This document shows positions 47,066-58,950 of a DNA stretch of 64,000 nt, piece after piece. Position numbers and translations under genes: made by a program. Origin of the DNA: Capniomyces stellatus (taxonomy: Eukaryota; Kickxellomycota; Harpellomycetes; Harpellales; Legeriomycetaceae); NCBI GenBank assembly GCA_001661515.1, contig LUVW01000008.1, positions 585,100 through 649,099 of the forward strand, written 5' to 3'. How positions within the stretch are numbered: the first letter of the stretch is position 1; each line of letters begins with the position of its first letter. The notes under the pieces were generated by a model. The model was given only the letters and a program-made list of their open reading frames with translations. It searched no databases and was not told the DNA's origin.

Positions 47066-49230
47066 TCAATTTCGCTTTTTCATTTTACGAATAACAGGGA
47101 ATTTGAGTGGTGCAACCAGGAACGCCTTTGAGCTAGAGTTGACCAACTTGGAGTTGTCGGTTTCATCGTCGTCGTCATCAAGCACCTGTTTTTGTCCTTT
47201 GGTGTTGACGGTCTCGATTCTGCATCCAATGCTCTTTAGATAGTCGGTGGCACTGAGCGAAATAGGAAAAAAAAAATAAAGTTAGTCATATTTAGTAACT
47301 TTAGATAATAAAGCGCAGGCAATTGTACCATTCCAACAGCACAAGTGGAAGTAGTAACAATGGTGACAATGAGGAAACAAAACATAATTGGTCAAGCGTT
47401 ATAGACTTGGTACTTACGCTGTCAGCTTAATCTCCATTTCCTTAGCAAGCACAGCAGGCTCCAAATGCCAGTCATTCAGCGATAGCATCAGTATAGCAGC
47501 ATAACAGGTGATCTTGTCTTTACAGAACTTTGTTAGTGCCAGTCTACAGTTTATCCGATTTACGAACCATTATTAATTTAGTTTAAAGAGCCGAATCAAC
47601 GCATTAGAGATGATGCACACACATACTTATATATACATTTTAAACAACGGAATCAGGGTTCAAAAATATACGAGTATCGGTGGTTAGGTGAACTTACGAT
47701 GCGCGGCCGTTGGCTTGTTTGGAGTTTTCGGTGAATTTTGAAATAAGGAAGTTGATGATTGGGTGGCCAACATCAGAAAACTTGTCCGAGCGCTTCAAGC
47801 CTCTCAAATCGTTGTCTCTTAGGTTTCTAAATCTCAACATAACTGCCAGCAAGTAGCACTTGCGGAGGTAGTCGATATTATTTTTAGACTTGGTATGTTC
47901 ATTAACTTTGCTGCTGATGTAATGAGACCTAGAAGCACAGTTGAAATTTTTTTTTTATGTTAGCATATCATTCGATATTCAGCAAGCCAGTCAGATATCT
48001 ACCCCCCCCCCCCTCATCTGGCCGTTTTTATAACTTTCAAATAACAAGGCGTGTAGCCGCGAGTCTAGCCCTGGCAAGTAAGCACGAGCCGAGTTTTCAA
48101 ATAGGGTCTAACAACGATAATAGCAGCAATGACAATGGTTAAAGAAAATCATAAATCAGACGCTTACTTGATTTTGATAATTTCGGAAATGGCATTCGAG
48201 TTGCCTTTACAATCCAACAGCTCCTTGGCATGACATCCTCTCAATATCGAAGCTGGAGCATAGTCCCTTGCATCATAGATTTTGGCAGCTTCGGTTTCGT
48301 CCTTGTTGTATTTTGGAACCGGTCTTAGCTCGTCAGCCTCGCTTGCAAGTTCTGTTGATGTCGGCATCGACGCCGTCTTTGATTCAATCATGTTGGTAAT
48401 TGAACCCTCAGCAATACTGATCTCAGACACATCAATAACGTTTCTCTCATTTGCACGCAGCTGTGTCTTCTTTTTCTTGCTTCCAAACATAAGACCCAAC
48501 TCTGTACGTTTCTCAAACACTTTATCCTATTTCAACAATATACAGCCAAATGAGTACAGCTACTAGCTATAAAAACCCTCCCAATCAGCTCTGACCAGAA
48601 AGTAAAAGCTCCGGCCTGTACTTACCTTGATATCCTCATCGCCTCCCAAACTTTTGTCCAACGCACTAATACTGCTACTAAAGCCAACCACAGGCGCCTT
48701 CTTGAATGTAACAGTGTTGCTCTTTTTGTCGTATATCCCAACAAGATATCTATTATTCACCAAATTTTGAAAATCAAATATCATTAGCCATAAGTAGCTT
48801 GTTTGACTATTCCAAATTATATAAATATCACCAAGACATGCTTCCGAGCTGTCTGCATTTTAGACATGTGTATGTATGTATACTTACTGGTTATGCTTAG
48901 ATATTTCAGAATCTTCACCAAAGTTCTTTCCAACAAAACTCATTCTGTCTGTTTTTGTTGTTGAAAAGATCTTTGAATCCCTTGGCCCGCTTTTATGCGT
49001 ATAAACCTTAAAATTGGAGTCTGTTGGCGGAATTATACCGGTGAATGAGGCTACAATACCAATTTCAATATTAATCACCTGTAAATAAACAGAGAAAAAT
49101 TTCTATATGACACACCAAGTAAACACTTACCGATAATGGGCGATGGCGAGGCATTGTCATTGTCAATGCTGATCTTTAAAAGCTTCGAATCCCTAGGTCC
49201 TTCAGTTGACTTGCGCTTTTTGTTGCTCAT
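47066..49230 (-). CDS. RPA49: RNA polymerase I subunit RPA49
   Basis: A49-type subunit of RNA polymerase I, acting in rDNA initiation and elongation. Exons 49230-49131, 49050-48888, 48749-48626, 48526-48168, 47928-47698, 47543-47418 and 47252-47066 give 429 residues with consistent phases (yeast A49 is 415). The N-terminal dimerisation domain has ASFTGIIPPTDSNFKVY and YLVGIYDKKSNTVTF, the A49 beta-barrel pattern. The linker has KVFEKRTELGLMFGSKKKK, the KRT-LGE-FGTKK hallmark. The C-terminal tandem winged-helix part includes IDYLRKCYLLAVMLRFRNL and ends VIRKMKKRN. Exon 2 was placed at the acceptor before GCCTCATTCACC because the earlier acceptor gives an in-frame stop. Confidence 0.92.
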
Positions 49231-49521
49231 TCTGGTATGCTATTCGATTTAGATTGTTGCTTTATAACAATTCGGTTTGGTGCCCCCGCTTGATTTTTTT
49301 CAATAGTAAAAAAGGGTGATTTTTTTATTTCTTTATTTTCTATTTGAGTGAAAAAAAAGTACTGCAAACTTGAGCATTAATTTTAATGTTTTTTTTCTCG
49401 GATTTTTTTTATTTTACAAATTTGATTCTCATAATTTTTTTTTTTTTCGATTCAATTGAATTTGGTATTGAAAATTTTATAGTTTTTTTTTTTATTTGGT
49501 TTGGATATTTATTTTTGTATA
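49231..49521. other. RPA49 upstream region, T-homopolymer rich
   Basis: Many T-runs and A-runs between 49280 and 49500; no gene. Confidence 0.5.
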
Positions 49522-49944
49522 TCAAGCAAAAATATTTTTTATTGTTGATTTAAAACAAAAAGTTAAATCAATAATTAAAAATTCGGTTAAAAAAATTGGT
49601 AATAAATGGATATTATAAACCGCCAAACAAAAATAAAGGCCAGTTATTTTGGATCTTTGAATTCGCGGACTAGTGTAAATAATGAATATACACAGTTGGG
49701 GGTTTGATGGCTTGTTGATGATTCGATTATGCTGTGAGCTCAGAAAATGGTACCTGACATCGTATTTGTTGACTTTGATGCATAACTCTAGCTCGATAAA
49801 GTGACTCTCTGACGTTGGTAAATTGGCGTATCTGGATTTAAACACCTTATCTTTGTAAATGGGGCACTTGCACTCATACCCAGGCTGAACATTATTTTGG
49901 CAATAGGACATTCCTGCTATCGTGGTTGTGAATAATCTAACCAT
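49522..49944 (-). CDS. Possible protein, 140 aa, unrecognised
   Basis: Open ATG frame. Its first 60 or so codons are of more even base composition and encode MVRLFTTTIAGMSYCQNN, then YECKCPIYKDKVFKSRYANL and HFIELELCIKVNKYDV. The rest becomes AT-rich and hydrophobic without clear domain features. A weak donor (CAG|GTACCA) follows the first part, so only the first section may be coding. No family recognised; it might be a degenerating gene or chance. Confidence 0.3.
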   Translation of the reverse strand: MVRLFTTTIAGMSYCQNNVQPGYECKCPIYKDKVFKSRYANLPTSESHFIELELCIKVNKYDVRYHFLSSQHNRIINKPSNPQLCIFIIYTSPRIQRSKITGLYFCLAVYNIHLLPIFLTEFLIIDLTFCFKSTIKNIFA

Positions 49945-50411
49945 TTTGTTGGCTTTACAAATTAGTTTGGTGTTTCTTTTGCATTTATCAAATTAAGAGT
50001 AATCCAGAATATCATCATACCGATGACTTTTGTAAGAGAGCTGTTATACATGGAAGGATGTGAATTGTAGCTTGTTTGAGTTATTTAGTTGCTGTAGAAA
50101 AACAAGACAAGTGGATGGTAACTGATTGATAGTAGATTGTAAACTGCGTTGGCAAGGAGTGGGTTTAAATATACATTTGGACTCTATCCCTATACATATT
50201 GTTGTAAATTTCTACTATTGCAAATGTCTAATATTATAAATTTCTAGTAATGTAAATGTCTATTATTGTAAATTTCTATTATTGACACTGGTTTTTATTG
50301 AAACCGACTTTTACTAGTAAAGGTAAAGGCAAAGAAAACAAGTGAATTCTTGAATGTGTGAAAAAGCAGATCAATAAAATAAAAAAAAATTAAAACAGGA
50401 AGCTTGCTGTG
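49945..50411. other. Intergenic with 16-bp tandem array
   Basis: Region downstream of the SCAP-like gene; only the array stands out. Confidence 0.5.
50203..50282. repeat. 16-bp tandem array (five units)
   Basis: Five head-to-tail 16-bp units at 50203, 50219, 50235, 50251 and 50267 of consensus TGTAAATTTCTATTAT, alternating between ATTTCT and ATGTCT forms. Confidence 0.9.
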
Positions 50412-53400
50412 TTAAACCGAAACAAGTTTAATAGTGCTGCCACAGGCTAGAGCCAAAATGGTAGGTGTTTTATTGCTGGTGGCTGTGTTGCTGTTTCTGT
50501 TCTTGGAAACATGCGTGCTGAGGTTTTGGCCAATAGAGGTGTGTGAGAAATTCTTTTTAACAGCAGGTTGAGCCTCGGGTAAAGGAATATGGCCACACTG
50601 GACTATTCGAATAAATTTCACTTGTCCAAACGGCAAAGCAAAGTCAAGGGAAGGAATTTGAAAAATGGAGGTTTGGTCCTCTGAAAATACACTTGTTTCG
50701 TTGGAATCGACGACTTTCGGGATTGGGATGGTTTTGTTGGAGGTGCTTGTATTTTTTGGCGAATATCCGTGTTTGGAATTGCCGGAATCCTTGCTGGACT
50801 GAAAATATGAGCTGAGTGGAAAACGAGAATTGTGGAGAAAAGTGACATCTTCAGCTTGAGGGTTCCCTTCGAAGTTTTCACCAAGTGCAAAGATGTTTTC
50901 TTGATGCTTCCTAGAGCCAGAGTTTGGGTTTGAAGGGGTTTTGTGAGATAGGTCGTTTAGCAGGAGCGAGGGGTTGTAGTCGATGCACAGAGGTAGGGAG
51001 TTTATAACGCTTGTGATGCGTTTTTTTGAGTCGCTGTTTGTGTGGATCGAGCCTTTTGGGGCGCCAAACGCGTTGGGAAAGTATGAGGACCTGGGCATTG
51101 TAAACTGTAGAGGTATGCTGATTGGTATATTTATAGACTGTTTAGAAAACGCGTCATAAAGAGGGTATATCGGGTTGAACGACGGCAGCGAGGCAAATGA
51201 AATCGGGAAAATCGCTGGTATTGGCAGCTGGCTTGGCAGCAACGATCTATATATCGACGTGTTTGTGTTTGCGCTTGTAATGGTATCGTTTGAGCCAGGC
51301 TTTCTACCTAGAACCGAATTGAACTTTTTTTGTTGTTCAAGAGTCGAAAGGCTTTCTTTGATGACAAGCAGCCCCAAGTCAAAGGTCCACAGTTCCCAAA
51401 CGTTGTTGTTGCTTGAGTTCATTCCGTGCCCGTTGTGATAGCTGTCGTAGTCGCTGCCGCCAACGCCAACCCCATGCCACTGCCGTGTAAGCTTATCAAA
51501 TCCCTGCGGGTGGTAGATCTCCTTGCTGGATTTGTTTCGAATATCATGGTTAAAGAAAATCGAGAGTAGTCTTATTTGTGGGTATTTTTTTGCCAACCTT
51601 CTCGCACTTGCTCTCAAAATCACATACACTTTTAGTGATTTCAGCACCCCAGTAAGCGACCTAAAAATCAGTCTCATCAGCGCAAAGAACCACTGCCGGA
51701 TGTCTAGAGCAGACAGAATCAGCGAGTTTCTGTCATACCCCTGAGTTTTCCTTCTAAACTCTCCACTAATACCGCTGGACGATGCTACATCGCCTGTGCT
51801 GCCCTTGTTCTGTGTGGGTAAGCTTTGGTTCCTGGAGCCAAGTATACTATCAGCACACCTCCTACGCAGTCCAACCACAAGTCCGATGTTTGGGTCCAGC
51901 TCCAAGTACTTGCAGCCCGTCTGTTTTATAAAAGACAACAGTCGGATCTTATCTAGTTTTGTCGACTCGAGCGTGTAGTCGCCTTCCTTCTTGTCACCAC
52001 GCTCAGAACCTTGGTGCTCACAGCCAGAAAATCCAGAGTCAGCGGTTTGACACTGACACTGACACTGACTCTGTTTTTCATCTGGTGCAGACATTGAAAT
52101 GCTATTAGTAGCTAGGCCGCTTGTACATCTGTCACTGAAACTGGCTGTTGGTGCCGATTTGTACTTTTGCTTAATTTCCAAACGCACAATCCGAACAGTT
52201 TCATCAGCAGAACTAGTGGCAACAAACAGACTCAGGTCTTTTGTCAACTCCACATCTCCCGCTTCGCTGTTGTCACTCCAGTGATTTATAGGGTCATATT
52301 TACTTTTACTGGTATGTCTCCATAGCTTAATGGACTCCACCTTGCTTGTGTGTGGATGGTCAGTGCAAATTCTGCTGAAGTATTCCAGGTCAATGTTTTC
52401 AAGTCCAGCCTTACTTTCGTCTGCTTGGGTGATTGTAGGCGGCCACTGGAATCTATACGGATTAGTTTCAAGCTCGCCAACCGTCTCCAACTCAAAGTCA
52501 AGATCTTCATCAGAGCCTGACCCAGAATGCGAACCAGGATCTGAAACCAAGCCCAAATCCAAGCTCAAACCCAAACCCAAGTCCGATTCATTGCTTTTGC
52601 CTTTGCCTTTGTCTTTAAGTTTGCCTTTACTTTTACTCTTACTTTTGCCTTTATTTTTGCTTTTGCTTTTATTCCTTTTTTTGGTTGTATCATTACCAAG
52701 CCCATATTCAAACTCATACAAGTCCCCATAATTAACTAAAGCATGCGCGTTATAATCTGTGTTGCCAAACTGTTCAATGTTGATTTTCTCAAGTAAATAG
52801 TTGTTGAATTTCTTGTTTTTGCTCATCTCCTTTCCAACTGAAAGGATTCCCACCGGCTTTAGTGAACATCCGTTTTTCCTTTTACAGAATATCGTTTGGG
52901 CATACACAGTTCCGTCGTTATACCCAGAAATAACCAACACCCCTTCCCTTCTATCCCCAATCACGCCAAGCGCTGTAATCGACGAGTTGACTACTCTGCT
53001 AGACGCCAAGTGTTCAATCCTGCCAAAGTCCTTGTTCATCGGAAACTCCTCTCGTCCACCACAGTCTACTTTAAATCATTAATATCAAATATATTCCTTA
53101 GTTAATTAGTATTAAAACATTGTCACAACTTTATTATCGGAGCTACAACAGAATAGTAATTGTTAATGAACTATCTGAACTATTACCCATTCTAAACACA
53201 CTTTTATTTCCAAATACACCGATTGTCCCGCAAGAGTACCCAACAAATATAATTTCATCATTTATGACTATATTCGCAACGCCACCCACTCTAGAGGCGC
53301 TCTTTACCTTGCCAATCACTTTCCTATTGACAACATCCCAAACAGCCAGCCGCCCATTGCTCTGACCAATCAGCAAAACCAAACCCAGCCCATTTCTACA

Positions 53401-55026
53401 GCCCGCTGTATTTTCTATGTTTCTCAGTCCATTCTTCGCTTTTTCCTCCACATTTTTAACATTATAGCTACCTTCTTCGTTTGGACAATCTCCATCGTGC
53501 TTCGTTTTTCTTGACTGGTTTGTGTAATTTGCCTCATTCAAGCAGGCATATTTCGCACTGTCTATTTTAGATATTTGCTCACAGCTTAGTACTGTGCTGT
53601 TGTTGCTATTCAGGTTTACATAGCCAAAACATATGGTTGTAGCCTTGCTGCTTAGATCACCGTAGCTTTCAATCATTGTTTCGTCAATCCCCATCGGCTC
53701 ATCGATTCCTCTTGATCTGTCCTTATCAAAGCTAAAACATGGGTTTGCCCTATATCCATTTCTATCGCTATGTGGCAGTGTCTCAGCTCTGCTGTTTGTG
53801 TTCATCGCCTTATTATTATCTGATCGACCAATTACATATTTCGCTTTGTTGGTATTGTTGTCATAAATACACACTCTCCCGCTTTCTAAAATTGTTGCTG
53901 TGAACTCGCCCTTATCATCTAGCTGCATAAACTTTACCAACTCGTTCTGTATGTCCACTAATTCAACAACCTGTGTTCTACTCCCAACACCAACCAAGCA
54001 CATCACTCTTGGCTCCACTCCAACGTTCACAGTACTTTTATTATTGATAGCGCTGGATCCACCCGATACGCCGCCATTGTTCTGGATTCGTTTGAACATC
54101 AGCTGTAACATGTTTGCCTTAGCCTCCCCAATTTCGTCAAGACCTAGAACTCCTGGTTTCAGTAACTTAAACTGGTTTACAACTCCAAGATACTTTACTA
54201 CCGCTCCGTTTTGCAATACCACCCTTTTGTTGGTTTCCTGGCCACCCTTGACTATTTCTGCGTTGCTCTCCTTGTTTTTTGTTTTACCCGCACCAATATC
54301 CTTGCTGTTTGCAGTTGGCTCTCCTGAAATACTTTTATTACGTTTTTTCACTCTTACATCATCCTTATGAACTCTTTTTGCGTCAGCTTCGTTTGGCCTG
54401 CTTTCAGTCTCCTGCACCGCACCGCTATTACTCTCCGCTCCCAAAGTTTTATAATTGTCAAGATTAATATTTGCTGCTCCAAGATCCCAGCTTAGCACCG
54501 AGCCGCTTTCGCTAACACCAACAATTCTTTTGTTAAAGCTGACATCAATTCTCATGATATCCATAGACACACCTTCAGCCACTAAAGTGATCTCAAAATT
54601 CCTTCTTTTTACACCTTTGCTTGAGCGTGCTTTGATTTGACCTTCGAGGTATATCTCCTCATTATCAGCCGAATAGGCCTTGTTGTCGTCCCCTTTTTTT
54701 GTCTTTTCTTTGGCATCAATTTCCATGGCTTCTGTTTTGTATTCTTTTTTGTTCTTGGCTCCTTCAATTCCGCTTGTTATATCCATTTTTTTTTGCTCGT
54801 TGTTCGAATCCAACTCTGATTTGCTCTCTTCGCTTCGATCAGAAAACCCATTTAAACTCAACGCTATCATTTCTCCCAGGGTAAAGCCATAAAACCCTTG
54901 AAAACTTTTTAAATTGCTAGCTATCTGCCGATACCGTACAAATAGCTTGTAACATATACATCCTAGAGTGAATAGCACAACTATCTTTACTATAAAGTCT
55001 ATGTTTGTAATAGTGAATATAACCAT
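50412..55026 (-). CDS. SCAP-like protein: last TM helix plus WD40 half, no sterol-sensing domain
   Basis: Predicted 1498 residues from exons 55026-53187 and 53068-50412 (phase 1). One transmembrane helix near the N-terminus (about 10-29, IVVLFTLGCICYKLFVRYR), a charged linker, then WD40 repeats. The order follows the C-terminal half of SCAP, the SREBP escort. The helix equals human TM8 (LLLLCLGLCLYRLL). FEITLVAEGVSMDIMRIDVS then GSVLSWDL equals EIVPLVLRGHLMDIECL with HVCVWDA. VDCGGREEF and GRIEHLA with SSITALG equals CGRSDGRLEVWDA and GITALVF. ATSSADETVRIVRLE equals TGSQDHTLRVFRLED. The end is LALACGSTIKLVSV. Long inserts (KSKSKNKG-type basic repeats, Ser/Asn stretches) enlarge it. No SSD (TM1-7) is encoded in frame before 55026. 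Confidence 0.7.
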
Positions 55027-56181
55027 TGTTGTCTCTATATCGGCTGTTTTTTTTATATTCGCTGCTTGCTTGGCCGTTCCGCAAAAATAATATTATTACA
55101 AGTTCATTTAAAGATATGTGTACGCATTCCTTTTTTCAATAAAGTCATTCACTGAGAACTTTACTTTTATTACATGATTAAACTCAAAAAAAAGCCATCA
55201 AAATCAATCTCGAATAATCAATGATAAAAAATCAATCTCGAATTAGCAATTTTTGTAGCTTTTCCTAAATACCACTTTTAATTTCAAGGTTTCAAGGTTT
55301 CAAAGTCTTCATTTACCAATTGATTTTTCGGCCCAAAAGGCGATGATGGAATTTGGAAACCAAGTGCGCTGGTTGGTTGATCAGAGTTTTTCGTTTGGGT
55401 CATTTCTGAACCTTATTTCGACGGTTTGGTTGTCCAAGTTTCTGGCAACAAGGATATTTAGCTCAGAAAATAGATCGTTTTCACTTTGAAGCATCCCACC
55501 AAACAGTTAACAAAACACATTTCCATTTTAACAATTCAAGATTCAACTTTTGTTGGCAACTATCAGTCTGTTCATAGAGTTTCGCCCAAGTTACCAAAGC
55601 TAACCATAAAACCAAAACTAAAACCAGGTGACTATAGCCACCGAGCAGCAGAAATCGCCAAAGTAGCCATTAAGCAACCAAGCAAGGACTCCAAAAATAG
55701 CTGTATCAATATCCGTTGTGGTGTATCACACAGGTATCAAATATTTCAGTAATTATACTAGCTTGTAAAACTGAATCAACTCTAACTTTAATGAAATTTG
55801 GGCTGCGATTATTCATCCATTGAGGCTACCAATTAAACCGTACAAAAATCGCTAGTAATTGGCGAATTTGGTTGTAAAATTGCATCATTTTGTTTGGGAA
55901 TTAATCCCTTGTGTTCTCGAAAATAAAACTGTTTTACCATGACTATTTTATTGTTTTTTTTAAATGTTGCGAGTTAAACCACAGTTCCAATCGTTTATTA
56001 TTTTATCAATGTTTTCTACAACACTCACTTGTCGGAACAAAGTAAATACCAGACCTCAAATATTATATATGGTATAAAAAAGGTCAAAGCTACTTTCAAA
56101 CAATTACAAAGATACTCTCAAAATTACAAAGCTACTCTCAAACAATTCAAACTTTTAGCACAAAGAGATATAAAGTAAACA
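55027..56181. other. Divergent intergenic region
   Basis: Upstream of the SCAP-like gene (-) and MET22 (+). Short open frames at 55486-55749 (+) and 55264-55500 (-) show no membrane helices or known motifs. A TATA-like ATATGGTATAAAAAAG lies near 56066-56081. Confidence 0.5.
56089..56152. repeat. About 20-bp imperfect tandem upstream of MET22
   Basis: Three imperfect units of GCTACTCTCAAA-ATTACAAA (56089, 56111, 56131), between a TATA-like box and the ATG at 56182. Confidence 0.75.
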
Positions 56182-57968
56182 ATGGCTTCAAGTAGGTTAT
56201 TCCAATATTTAGTGGTTTTGTTTATTTTCCAAGCAATTTACTTGACTGTATTGGTATAAATGTATATTTGTTTATATTCATGTATATTTGTTTATATTCA
56301 TTTATATTTGTTTATATTCATTTATAATTGTCCTTAGTTATCAAATACTCGGTTGAAAGAAGCGTAGCTATTAAAGCCGTCGAGGCTGCATCAAAGGTCT
56401 GTCAAAATGCATTCAGACAGCTTGTAGACACCGAAACAATTATTAAAAACGACAAGTCTCCGGTAACGAGTAAGAATCAGCCAACTGGGTTTGGCTATGC
56501 TAACATCAACATCAAAATTGATTTTTACTTGCTTTTATTGACCTTGGTGAATTATTAGCTGTGTTTGAAAACTCAACACTGCAGTGTGGCACTCTATTTT
56601 TTTTTAAAATATTTTTTTCTATCCTTGGATTGTTTGCTTTTGCTGTTTAGTGCATTGTTGTGAGATATACTAAACACCTGATATTTTTCACAGGGTTCTA
56701 CTAGGCTACCCAGAAATTGCCAAACTTTGTCGGCTAGCGACACCGTACTAAAATTCCTTCAAAATACTGTCATTTTAACCATTTGTAGTTGCAGATTTTA
56801 GCGCCCAAGCTATCATTAATGACATACTACACAAACACTTCCCTAATGATCCGATTGTTGGAGAAGAGGACTCTAAAGGTTTGCTGGGTGAAGGCGAAAA
56901 AGATAATTTGAGCAGAGTGGTGCAGCTGACAAATTCGGTCCTAGATTCCAAGCTTACGCAAGAAGAGGTATTAGAAACCGTATTAAATATGTGGTTTAGA
57001 TGTGGTGTTCTCGGGAAAATATACGCTGTACAGACGTTGGCTAGATATAACTAAACTTATTTGTGGTGATTTGTAAATTAGGTACTAAAGTCGATTGATA
57101 GAGGTCAGTACAAGGGGGGTCCAAAGGGGCGTCACTGGACTTTAGACCCAATCGACGGCACATTAGGCTTTCTTCGCGGAGAGCAGTATGCAGTATGCTT
57201 GGCGTTAATCGAAGACGGGATAGTAAAAGTAGGAGTGATGGGCTGTCCAAACCTGCAATACACGAGTCCCAGTGGAAACGAGGATAGAGGCTGTCTATTT
57301 GTTGCAGTTGAAAATCAAGGATCATTTGAGGTAGGGTTATGCATACCTAGCCGTATTTTTACTTGACAGCTAACAGAATATTTACAAGATGTAAATTATA
57401 ACCTGTTTCGATGTTTTGTAGCGCGGTTTGGAAAATGATAAAGAGGAAACGCTGATAAAAGTTTCAGAGGTTACTGATTTGAACGAGGCATCGTTTTGTG
57501 AGTCAGTCGAGTCTTCTCACACTGACCATGGAGTCAATGGCCAGATAGCCTCACTATTGGGCATCAAAAAGCCATCAGTTCGAATGGACAGTCAATGTAA
57601 ATACGCAGCTATTGCTAGAGGCCAGGCCGAGATTTACCTTCGGTTGCCAACTCGAAAAGCATACGAAGAAAAGATTTGGGTAACATGTTTATTTTTTTTG
57701 AGACTTAAATCGCAATTATTGACACAATCGCGTGCTTTTCATTTTGCAACGTAAACCAACTTTACTTAAAAAATGGAAATAGGACCACGCATCAGGGAAT
57801 TTGATTGTCAGTGAAGCTGGAGGAATTATTACAGACATACACGGCAAAAAACTGGATTTCTCAGTAGGCCGCACACTAGCCAACAACAAGGGTGTAATAG
57901 CGTCATGTGCTACCGTCTACCAAAAAGTGCTTGAGAGCACAAAAAAGGCTCTATCATCGAACTTGTAG
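56182..57968 (+). CDS. MET22: 3'(2'),5'-bisphosphate nucleotidase (HAL2/MET22)
   Basis: Mg-dependent, Li/Na-sensitive phosphatase that turns PAP into AMP and so supports sulfate assimilation and salt tolerance. Exons 56182-56191 (10 nt), 56338-56469, 56789-56967, 57082-57330, 57422-57679 and 57783-57968 give 337 residues (yeast 357). Motifs of the inositol-phosphatase superfamily: KSPVTIADFSAQAII (43-57), IVGEEDS with Glu73-Asp75, DPIDGT (129-134) giving the metal ligands, GFLRGEQYAVCLALIEDG, and WDHASGNLIVSEAGG with Asp277. SVRMDSQCKYAAIARG holds the AMP-site region. Exon 1 carries only the first three codons and one nt (MAS). Confidence 0.95.
56261..56320. repeat. 20-bp tandem repeat in MET22 intron 1
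   Basis: Three units of TGTATATTTGTTTATATTCA, two identical and the third with one change (TTTATATTTG...), plus the start of a fourth. The array ends 17 nt before the exon 2 acceptor. Confidence 0.92.
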
Positions 57969-58723
57969 ATTCTTTTCCTTTTTTTTCAAATACAAGCTAA
58001 AGTACCGATCTATCAGTCTATCCATCTATTTTTGTATATCGAGATTCAAGTCGTTCTTGTATATTTATGCCAGACTTGTACTTTTTAATTTACGGTTTTT
58101 CAATTGAATAGATTTCTAATTAGTCATTGTTTTCAAAATTGAACGTATTACGATCTTCAGATATGATTGTAGACTAGATGGCCTGTAAAAGCAAAGTGTT
58201 TTAATGTGTATGTTTTGAGAGTCGTGATATACTTTGACTTTAAGCTCTGATACCTGATAATACCTGATAGCATTTTATTTACAATTACATGTAACCCCAA
58301 GATAAACCAGTACTAAAAACACCATAAACTAGTTACATTACTTGTCGTTGTTAACCATTTATTTGATGTAAACAAGCGACGAATTGATTTCTGTCAAATA
58401 ACATTGTGTTTTTAAAACTTGGAATGCTTGTAGGTTAGCTTTTGGAAGTATTATGTAAATCGAGTTAGACAAAGAGCACCAGAGCCCTACTAGGGGAATG
58501 GTGAAAGGTGCATAATCCAATCCCGTTTGAGCTTGGTGATTTTGGACTGGATTAATTAAAATATTCACGTACAATTATAATACATAGTACAACTAAACTC
58601 ATTTTGACATCTCCAAGTTAATTAACTAATGCCAATTTCTAAAAACAATTGCGGCCAAGTTAAAACGCGATTCACTTTGAACATTCGAACCAGTTATTAT
58701 ATACTAGTTGCACCAAACTCTAT
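57969..58723. other. Intergenic; nothing recognised
   Basis: AT-rich spacer between MET22 and the LIM gene. No gene seen. Confidence 0.5.
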
Positions 58724-58818
58724 TATATTGCACCATTCTCTATATATTGCATCATACTCTATATATTGCATCATACTCTTTTTATTGCATCATTCTCTTT
58801 ATATTACACCAAACCTTA
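58724..58818. repeat. 19-bp tandem array upstream of the LIM gene
   Basis: Five head-to-tail 19-bp units (58724, 58743, 58762, 58781, 58800) of consensus TATATTGCATCATACTCTA with one to six differences. It ends 132 nt before the ATG at 58951. Confidence 0.9.
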
Positions 58819-58950
58819 TTTCCAATCAACAATAATATTTTTTGTTTCTCGCTTTCTTAGCTTTAGCAGCTTACACATTTTATTTTAAAGAAAAAAAACA
58901 GATTCAAATTAAACTGCCAACAAACTCCAAAGCTAAAACCAAAGGTTAAA

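Noticed and set aside
50203..50282. 16-bp array as a CRISPR array or PUF-binding cluster
   Set aside because: Units are contiguous without unique spacers, and the TGTAAAT motif is on the strand opposite the predicted transcript.
55264..55749. Short frames on both strands upstream of the SCAP-like gene, tested as possible missing SSD exons
   Set aside because: They contain no transmembrane helices and do not splice in frame to 55026.
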